64,000 bases of DNA. Source: Meandrina meandrites. Its lineage: Eukaryota; Cnidaria; Anthozoa; Scleractinia; Meandrinidae. The notes under the pieces were generated by a model. The model did not search any database, was not told the origin of the DNA, and worked only from the letters and a program-made list of their open reading frames with translations. Shown here piece after piece: positions 56,601 through 64,000 of this stretch. The stretch spans positions 12,885,496 through 12,949,495 of the forward strand of contig OY855904.1 in assembly GCA_963693305.1 (NCBI GenBank). Reading direction: 5' to 3'. The position numbers and the translations under genes were made by a program. The stretch's first letter is position 1; each line of letters begins with the position of its first letter.

Positions 56601-57074
56601 TTTGCAGCACTCGGCGACTAGAGCCCCGGCGAAAGCGTACAAAGCAACGATTCTTGCCCAGTTCAATCCATCGCTCAAGATTTCCGACGAGACATTATTG
56701 AAGACCTCGTGAACAGCGTTTTCGCTACTGAAGGGAACGTTGACACGGCTAGAGATATCGGTGTATAGTCGAGGATAGCACAGCTCTAGGAGCTCTCCGA
56801 CCTCCCGCACGCGGCTGGATATTTGAGAGGCCTTCTCGCTGCTGCTCTGGTGCGACGAAAAAGCAGATAGACTGCGATTCTTTATGCCATCGCGCTCGAG
56901 TTTAGCTTCCACATAATCGTTACATATCTGTTTTGCTAGTTCAAGAATATCAGCAGAGGCTTTGTTACCTTGTAGCTGTACGATTCGTCTTGTTAACTGA
57001 ATTCTTGGGCTGGAGGGGGACATATCTTGCCAACTCAATCGCTTTACTATTTTTGGGCGTTGCAAGGTCGCCAT
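53616..57074 (-). CDS. BOK: BOK-like Bcl-2 family protein, two exons
   Basis: Bcl-2 family proteins control outer-mitochondrial-membrane permeability; BOK is a BAX/BAK-class member. Exon 1 is 57074-56505 (190 codons, ends ...KSKGGW before GTAAGG). Exon 2 is 53822-53616 (68 codons and TAG), after acceptor cttatag. Together 258 aa. Seen: an N-terminal helix ILELAKQICNDYVEAKL, resembling BOK; BH3 region VREVGELLELCYPRLY (the usual G-D/E pair is G-E); BH1 SDGLNWARIVALYAFAGAL; BH2 WIKSKGGW joined to EDLLQAF. The C-terminal exon has an aromatic, hydrophobic stretch (about residues 216-242) that may be a tail anchor. The intron falls right after the BH2 Trp, as in many Bcl-2 genes. Exon 1 is firm. 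Exon 2 is chosen by phase, acceptor and BH2 continuity across 2.7 kb. A pro-survival role cannot be excluded. Confidence 0.78.
53878..53985. repeat. Foldback repeat in BOK-like gene intron
   Basis: CGTTCC.AGAGC.CGCGTCCA at the left pairs with TGGACGCGAGCTCTGGGAACG at 53955-53975 region. It lies just upstream of the final exon. Confidence 0.5.
54338..54490. mobile_element. Short TIR element in BOK-like gene intron
   Basis: TGCAAGGCTGATCATACTAC and its near-complement at the right end form arms of about 35 bp, including ACGTAAAAAAAGTAAA on the left and the matching arm on the right. No coding content. Confidence 0.65.
55261..55451. mobile_element. Short TIR element (TTARGGGCGC ends) in BOK-like gene intron
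   Basis: The left end TTAAGGGCGCATTCGTTCGG and the right end (CCCAAACGAACGCGCCCTAA) are imperfect inverted repeats, with AAGAATA-type inner inverted units. No coding content. Confidence 0.65.
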
Positions 57075-59639
57075 TGTTTTGGTTGTTTAGATCGCCGTTA
57101 CGGTCGTATAACGTTGTAAGTGTAGGCAAACAGCTTCTATTCGAGTTCACCAAGTCAAGTACAGGGAAAAGAATTCATGCAAATTTAGTTACGTCTAGCA
57201 GCCAGCATCCGAGTGTTTACATGTGACGCGTTTCAAATTTCCTTTAATGATGTTTAAAGTGTTCTTAAAGTGATAACACAAATAGTCGTAAATGATTGGT
57301 TGGATGTCGTCACTATCACTAATATTAAACCGACCTGAAAAGTGTCCATTCAAGTTGATAAATTAAAACATATTTGTGTTGCTACATAAATAACGCCAGG
57401 TAGCCTGAACAGAGTTTGAAACTTGCAGAGTTCGAAAGACTTCCCCACACCATACCCCTGCTTCGCTTATGTCGCTTCGAGATTCGAGAGCTGGAGAAGT
57501 GTGGTGGGGAATTTGGTAGCCTCGAAGACGCAGGCTCAGCGACTAACGTCACTGACTTGTATTGTTAGCCTGTGATCTGCCGCCCACTCTACAGGGAAGG
57601 CGAGCAGGCTATGCTACGTGTTGCAAGCATGCACAAACCATAAAACCAGTCGGAGTAATTCTTATTTTTTCGTCGAGCTTTCTTCCTTTTTATACTCAAC
57701 CAATCAGAATTGAAGGAGAAGATGCGCGCTCAGCGATTCAGGTTTAAAAACAAACTGACCAATCATGATTTGACTGGTCTTTTCCCGCGATTTCCCGTTT
57801 TCACTCCGAGTTTTGATTGGTCAACGATGTTATGGGATAAATATGACCGTCTTGGCCAATCAGATGTATCCATATAGTTTTCCCGCTCCAAGGTTTCTAG
57901 GAAGACATTTGGATGAAATACCCCACACCTTCGGCGTACGAAACTGGTAACAGGCTGATGCGTCGCCTTTATAACAGAATACAAAACAGACAGCACAACG
58001 AACGAGATGTCTGTTTAATTTTATTACGCACTTTCTTTGCTCCTGTTCATTTTGAAACTCGCCATTCCGCTGTGCCTGCTGCCTTGTTGGAGGTGTTTCA
58101 TTTTAAGGGGATTCCTTGTATTTCGTAGCCTGAATATTTCAGACATCTCCCTCTAGAGGAAGACGTCTGAAATTAATTGTTAATCAAACAAAACAAAATT
58201 ACAATTTTGACTTTATTACAAACACAGAGCAGTGTTACTACAAACCATTTACCAACTACATTGACACTTGTCTTATTTGCTACAAAACTATTTCTTCCTT
58301 TTCCCATAGAGAAGTTACAAACGCGTTTATACTTTGTCACTATCCATGAAAAATAAATTATGCTATTTCACTAGCGTTTTCATATGACGGCACGGAACCA
58401 TGTTGGTGTTACAAAACAAAGAAACGGCGGCCATGTTGATGCACCAAGCCATTCCCAAGGGAATAAACTCTATTCTTATGCAAAAATTATCTTTTGTTTC
58501 AGTAAACCGATGTGGCCGTTGGTCACGTGACTGAAAACGCTCTATCGAAGCGATATTATCTTACTTTAAGTCGAGTGGAGTTTATGAATAAAATTAGTTA
58601 ACTTCGTTAGACTAACATACTTTAATGTCTGAACAATAAATGAGTCCCACAAAATGGAATTGTGCTCGTGTTCTGAGATGGTGATTTTATTCCGATTTGA
58701 ACAACAGGTCTTAACAGCCATGCTCGTTTCTTAGAAAAAGGCTCTTCTCTCCTCAAATATTTCGAAGGCCCTACGATTGAGCATGACGGCTGGATTCTCT
58801 AATCGAAATAATTGAACAATAATGTTATAACTGTTCACAGTTCTTAATTTACCTATAAAACTTAAATATGTACGGAAACGAATAACAGAAGCCGAGAGCA
58901 ATTCTTACAAGAAATGGTTTCAAGTACGTCCAAGTACTTCTATACTACTGAATTCGCGATAATCAGCGAGTTTCGTAACGAAACAAGAAAGATTTCTGCA
59001 AAGAACTCTATCATTTCGGGCTAGTCGCTTTTTTATGTGCTCGCTTTTCGCGTACGGATATTAAATGCGGAGTGTACGAAATTAGTTTTTCATATAAAAG
59101 AGTATAGAATCATTCTGAAACAACGCGTAGGTTTGCCGTCTCACGCTCTTGTCACATCATTCAACCTCAAGGAAGGCAAAAATTGCATGACGAGCCAACA
59201 AATCCCTCTATACTCTTTATAAAAAGTGTTTAGACAAATTTAAATTCACATTCACGGAAAATTTACTGTTAATTACTTCCTTCGTAGATTAAATAGTATT
59301 TTTAAGCCACAGAAGGGTCATTACCAATATTGTTGAAAGACAATATTATTTCCTTGTTTGTTTGTTGTGGCTGGTCTAACCATTTTTTTTGGAGGCACAT
59401 ATAGCAGCTTTCATTGATAAAAATATACTACATCATAGCTCATGTTCCTAACTGGCATATGCCAAAACTGTATAAATTCCAATTATCGCTTGCTCATAAA
59501 TACAAACTTGACCTCAAGGTCCAATACCAGATCATATACAACTGAGTATTACAAGAAATTTCAAAAATAAAATAGCGTTAATGTCAACCGGATCACACCT
59601 AGAGTTAATGAACAAGCAACATGCTCTCAAAACACTGTG
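57075..59639. other. Upstream of BOK-like gene, no gene seen
   Basis: No exon is recognised. An imperfect foldback lies at about 57400-57545. A block at about 58380-58560 (GGCGGCCATGTTGATG...TCACGTGACTGAAAA) resembles a common coral repeat. The rest is AT-rich and unassigned. Confidence 0.45.
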
Positions 59640-59647
59640 ATTACCAG

Positions 59648-60006
59648 CCCAGGGGGGTACTCCAAGTATACATGACGGGGGGTCCGACGTATTTTTTTGG
59701 GTTGAAAATTTACACGCTCTGTATTTTTTTGGGTCAAGAGATCTGTCATGTATTTTTTTTAGGTCTTAAAAAAATACGCGTATTTTTTTGGATCTTATCT
59801 CGGAGCGAACGTTTCGTTTCGGGTTTTCGTTACGATCGGTGGATCAGAAGAATATTCATTCGAACTTTTTTTCATCGACGTGTGTTCCGGAAAAACTGTT
59901 AATATTAAGAAGACAATACAATGTACATTTGTAATCTTGTTTTTGGGTTGGAAATTTTAATGCCAGGTATTTTTTTGGGTCTGTATACTTCGAGTACCCC
60001 TCTGGG
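59648..60006. mobile_element. hAT-like MITE with perfect 8-bp target duplication
   Basis: ATTACCAG flanks both ends exactly (59640-59647, 60007-60014). Ends are CCCAGGGGGGTACTC.AAGTATAC and GTATACTTCGAGTACCCCTCTGGG. The interior repeats GTATTTTTTTGGGT. Length 359 bp, non-coding. Confidence 0.88.
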
Positions 60007-60014
60007 ATTACCAG

Positions 60015-60481
60015 GTCCATAGTTATAATGGACACAAAAAAGCTGGGTGTGGTACAGAACATGAGTTGCTTGCTTGCTTACATTGGATAATTACTCGAAA
60101 ACAACATGGGAAAATCGACACTACCAAAAGTCCATCTGTGATTACCTCACAGATAATCAAATGTGAAGCAAAACTATACAGGCATGTGAAAGCAGGGCTG
60201 CTTTAGCAACCAGTTTTTTTTTTTTTTTGTCTTACGTTTTTAAATAGAGGGTCCTACACTTGCGGATGAGTTTTATGAAAGCATACTGGTATATTTTCTT
60301 ACTCATGACACTTACTTGTTGGTGATTTTTATCACTGTTTGCATAAATTAATAAGAATGTACACTGTATGGGCCACAAGTGAATTCAAACCATTCAAGCA
60401 AACCCTCTCCGATTGCCATTTTCAAAAGGCGCCTTTTAACATCATCTTTCACTCTAGAAAATTACTATTACACTACATGTT
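60015..60481. other. ADAM10 3' flank, probable 3' UTR
   Basis: Sequence after the ADAM10 stop on the minus strand. A run of 12-13 T lies near 60215. No exon or clear poly(A) signal is recognised. Confidence 0.4.
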
Positions 60482-63400
60482 TCAAACACGTGGCTCCATT
60501 TCCATGCCTTGTTGGCGCTGTGGGGGATTTCTCTTCTTGCGACCCGGGAGTGTCTTGGCAGGTTTCTTGGCCTCTTTATGAGGATTGCTGCTTGGAGTGT
60601 ACCTTGCACACAAAAAGACAAGAAGGGCCACAAAGACAGCAAAAGCAATCGTACCAAGGAGGATTGCCCACCAGTATTTCCTTACTGTTTCCTTGAGGCC
60701 TGTTGTAAAGAACAAGAATACAACCAAAATGACTCGGTATTTTTCACCACTGGGAATTGAAAGTGTTTTGCCCTTGGCATTACATGTATGACCAAAAACA
60801 CAAATTGCTATGAGGTATAATGTCTCATTATAATCTGTTCATTAGCTAGTTCTGGGGAGGCAGTGTGGCCAAGTGGTTTAGGGCAAGGGTTTTGAAATCA
60901 GGGGGTCCCAAGTTCAAGCCCTCCACCAGCTGGATTTGTTCTCAATTGTCTGGAGTTCAACTCCTCATTTAATGCTTTGCAAATGGCCAACTGGTCTGCC
61001 TTCTACCAGTTGGTATTTTTAACCATGTTACCCTTATAATAAAAATACTTTTCCCCCTCTTTGAGTACCACATCTGGAAACTTCATGAACTTTGAGAATT
61101 TCACATGAACAACTGACACACTATTTGGTTACATGTACAACTATGCAGTCTATTCCCAAAGAAGCAGAAATACTTGTGAATTAAAAGCACAGCAAGTAAG
61201 CCTGATCAAATTATTTTTTTTTAAAAAAGTAAAAATGCACAATTTTCTCTCACCTTCAACAGTGAAGAACTGTTGCTTCAGTCGCAGTAGAGGGCCAGCC
61301 ATGTCAACTCGGCGACAAACATGAAAGACATCACAGTATCCATTTAGGTTATCACAAGGTGTCCCAGGAACCATCTTCAAAGATTGCAATTTAGTGTCCA
61401 GCTAAGATTTTAGAAAGCAAAAAGGTAAGTAAAGCCTTTTAAGCTCAACTGGCTCATAGCTCTCTGGTTTCTACTTCCATTGCAGATTAGTCCCCAGCAT
61501 AGTAAAATACGGCTAAAAAATCTTTGATGCCTACATGTAGTGTGAGACTGCCCTTGGTAGATGTAAATGCAAATTGCCATTTTCACAAAATGTAGTTCTT
61601 TTCAACATAACTCCTAAGTGTGATAGCTGAGCTCGCCAAGAATAAGATCATGTGGATAGAGGCAAAGTGAACTGCCAGTAACAGAGCTAGGTGGAGATCC
61701 ATGGTTGAGGCCCTATGCTCCCCTTTAGGAGCGAAGATGGCCTAATGTAATGTAATGTAAAATTTGCCCCTCCTATTTTTATGAAATTATGTTTTCTGTA
61801 AAAATAATTAACAAATTATAGGTTTTCTGGCCATCTACATACCTGAGACAAACGCTTTGCTGAAGTGCACACTCCCCCCTTCGCTTTACAACACAGATCA
61901 CAAAGTTCTTCCTCAGCTGTACACATGCACTCCTCCAGACCATACTGGAAACAGACAGAGGTAGAGCACTGTCCAGCATAGCATAATTTCCGTCCCCCAT
62001 CACAGGACGTCTTATTCGGCAATGCCTCTGGTGTGTCGCACAGGTATGAGTGGCCACTGCAAGATGTATTTTTAGTGCAGTCTGTTGCAGCAGCACATAG
62101 CACAGCTGGTCCTGCATGATTACACTGGGCATTACAACATGGTCCTGAAATTTAACAAATGAAGGTAAAAAGGCTAAGTTTGTATCAAGCTGAAGTGTCC
62201 CATTTTGCCAGAGCTTATCACAGTTTCCACTGCATTAAAAGACTAGGAGGGAGGTTCAGTGGCCTAATGGTAGCTTGCTGGACTCTACGTCAAGCAGGCT
62301 GGGTTTGAGCCCTGGTCAGAGACTCTTAAAATTTTGCAGTGCCTCCCTCTGCCCAGGTGTATAAATGGGTACCAGTGAACATAATGCTGGGGGTAGCCCT
62401 GCAATGGATTAGCATCCCGTCCAGGGAGGAGTAGAAATACTCCTAGTCGATTCAGACCACAGAAACCAGGATTGGCTCAAGCCTGGTGGACCACTAGGCC
62501 TGAAAACAGACTTTACCTTATCTATATGACCAGGAATTGTAAAGCTGCATGGTCAGTACTCAATTGAAGAAGAGAGAGAGTGGTAGCTGATCAGTCATAT
62601 GCTTCAAATGGAGAAGGAAGTATAACCCATGCACATCCCTTGCCCACCTGGGACAAGAGGGGTGCATGGGATGACCAAAATGGACATGCAAATTAACAGT
62701 AGAGAAAAAATAACAAGAGTTCATCATGAGCTTAGACTTGCACTGTTGTATGCAATATAAAGAGATGATAAAAAAAAGGTTGATGTACTGCCCTATTCCC
62801 CATACAGAGAGAAGGAACTGATGATGATTACAATGACGATGGTGATGACGACAACAGGGTTCGTACAAAAAATCGTAACCATTTTTCCAGGACTTCTCAA
62901 GGACTATTCAAGGACCAAATTGAATTTTCAAGGACCCCCTACCAGGGAGGTAATTTAACAGATGGTATATAAATGCTGTAAATGTGTTTGCTCCATCTCC
63001 TTCTCTACATCCTTGATGGTATTTAAATGCTATAAATGTGTTTGCTCCATCTCCTTCTCTACATTCTTGTCTTTTCTCGTTATTGGCTGCTTTTACACTC
63101 GTGTTTTAGAGTTTGAAGGTGCTTTACACAGGAAAAGAATACCATAGTCTATGCAAAGCAATTTGGTTTCGACGCCACTATTTTTAAAGTTGAAGAAAAT
63201 TCAAGGACTTTTCAAGGACTTACACAGAAATTCAAGGACTTTTCAAGGAAAAATGGAATTCAAGGACTTTTCAAGGACTCCCCCTAAAATTCAAGGACTT
63301 TTCAAGACTGTGCGAACCCTGGACAACGACGACGACAATTGATGATGACTGGTTTCAATATCAGCATTTACGTCATGAAAAGAAAGACAGAGATATACAC

Positions 63401-63820
63401 ATTCACATACACATGTATGGGTTGTATCATTGCAGCACTATTCAATTTAAGGACGCAATAAGATAACAAACCTTGACTTGGGCTGCATGTCTTTCCAAGT
63501 TTTAGGTTGCACTGATTGCTGTTTGGTTTACTAGGATCTGCACTTGCTGGCACACAGCAGTCCTCGGTACAGGTGTTGGTATCTCCGCAATCACACTCTT
63601 CATCTTTTTCCACTATCTTGTTTCCACATATCGGCTCATCAGATCTGATAAAGCAAGTACTGTCTTTAGAACGAACTCTATTCACATTTTGCTTGATGCT
63701 GTCTTTGCTGCAGACGGAAAATCGGTCATTGTTAGGTTCAATGCCAGATGTTGCTTTATCAAACATGATGTAGTTTCCTTCAGGATCTCCTGGGGAACAT
63801 TCTGTTGTGTCTGGATCATG
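60482..63820 (-). CDS. ADAM10: ADAM10-type metalloprotease, 3' four exons (partial)
   Basis: ADAM10 is a membrane sheddase that cleaves Notch, ephrins and similar proteins. Exons present: 63820-63472, 62144-61843, 61401-61254, 60699-60482; phases agree and the last ends in TGA. The first encodes the end of the catalytic domain (HDPDTTECSPGD, GNYIMFDKATSG), then the disintegrin-like region with ICGNKIVEKDEECDCGD and GKTCSPSQG. The second holds cysteine-rich repeats including CSTSVCFQYGLEECMC. The third has GYCDVFHVCRRVD and GPLLRLKQQFF. The last has a transmembrane helix (WWAILLGTIAFAVFVALLVF), TPSSNPHKEAKKP, and a basic, proline-containing tail. These match ADAM10 block by block and fit ADAM17 poorly. 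The propeptide and HExxH zinc site lie beyond the right edge. Confidence 0.9.
60854..61045 (+). repeat. tRNA-derived SINE in ADAM10 intron
   Basis: The head reads GGAGGCAGTGTGGCCAAGTGG (A-box TGGCCAAGTGG) and, 40 bp on, AAGTTCAAGCCC (B-box), a tRNA-Ser/Leu-like arrangement. A non-tRNA body follows, ending in an A/T-rich tail. It is antisense to ADAM10. Confidence 0.65.
62249..62520 (+). repeat. Second tRNA-derived SINE in ADAM10 intron
   Basis: The head GGTTCAGTGGCCTAATGG (A-box) is followed by GGGTTTGAGCCC (B-box). The body with TATAAATGGGTACCAGTGAA and ATGGATTAGCATCCCGTCC is, to my memory, a common anthozoan SINE body. It ends GACTTTACCTTA. Confidence 0.7.
62855..63321. mobile_element. TIR element with CAGGGTTCG ends and internal repeats
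   Basis: CAGGGTTCGTACA at the left and TGTGCGAACCCTG at the right are inverted repeats; GACAA-like sequence borders both. TTCAAGGACTTTTCAAGGAC-type units recur near both ends. Inside, a 54-bp unit occurs twice in tandem (62961-63067). Same style as the element at 52428-52852. Confidence 0.7.
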
Positions 63821-64000
63821 CTAGTAAAGGAAAAAATGTATAACTTAATAAGTAATACACTCTACCCTCAGCCTGCAAAGCAGATATCAAACATACAACC
63901 AGGATCAATACTTAACATCACAAGCTAACGCCAGAGAATGGAGGTTTTTAACTTTAATCAAGTCTAGAAAAAGGGGAGCATTGGATTTTAAAGATTTTAA
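63821..64000 (-). other. ADAM10 intron, continues past window edge
   Basis: The exon ending at 63820 has an acceptor (tttactag), so this is intron sequence toward the catalytic-domain exons. No further exon is seen. Confidence 0.6.

Overview
The window looks like nuclear DNA of an anthozoan cnidarian, most likely a stony coral or a close relative. The genes are intron-rich and AT-leaning, introns follow GT-AG with occasional GC-AG, and the proteins are animal-type (clathrin light chain, TIM14/DNAJC19, a BOK-like Bcl-2 protein, ADAM10). The spaces between exons are packed with foldback elements and short terminal-inverted-repeat transposons of the sort common in coral and anemone assemblies. 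The organism call is inference; no rRNA or mitochondrial marker is present.

Layout. 1-13 kb is a transposon graveyard: a hAT-like MITE, a decayed Penelope-like reverse transcriptase, an element ORF with a 2A ribosome-skipping motif (broken by one stop codon), and two LINE tails, one of them split in two by a 2.8-kb insertion. 13.2-13.5 kb holds a weak candidate gene on the minus strand. 14.0-28.5 kb and 32.7-41.3 kb hold two tandem, same-strand MOV10-like RNA helicase genes. Each has 17 coding exons at matching intron positions; assembled from splice sites they give in-frame proteins of about 1007 and 1005 aa. 43.6-47.4 kb (minus) is a six-exon TIM14/DNAJC19 gene made of exons too short to stand out as ORFs. 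It sits head to head, 139 bp apart, with a five-exon clathrin light chain gene (47.6-51.0 kb, plus). 53.6-57.1 kb (minus) is a two-exon BOK-like gene with the family's BH2 intron. 60.5-63.8 kb (minus) is the 3' part of an ADAM10-type metalloprotease gene running off the right edge.

Biology. The genes do not form a pathway. The most coherent theme is the MOV10 pair: MOV10 proteins are cytoplasmic SF1 helicases that restrict retroelements and act in small-RNA silencing, and here two copies lie in DNA full of retroelement and transposon debris, with insertions in their introns. Both copies carry an N-terminal C2H2 finger of the U1/dsRNA-binding spacing, which I do not recall in human MOV10. Their helicase exons are much more alike than their N-termini, which suggests gene conversion or strong constraint.

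All exon joins were made by eye from splice sites, reading phase and family resemblance; nothing was aligned by software. Names of mobile-element families rest on termini, target-site duplications and short protein motifs.
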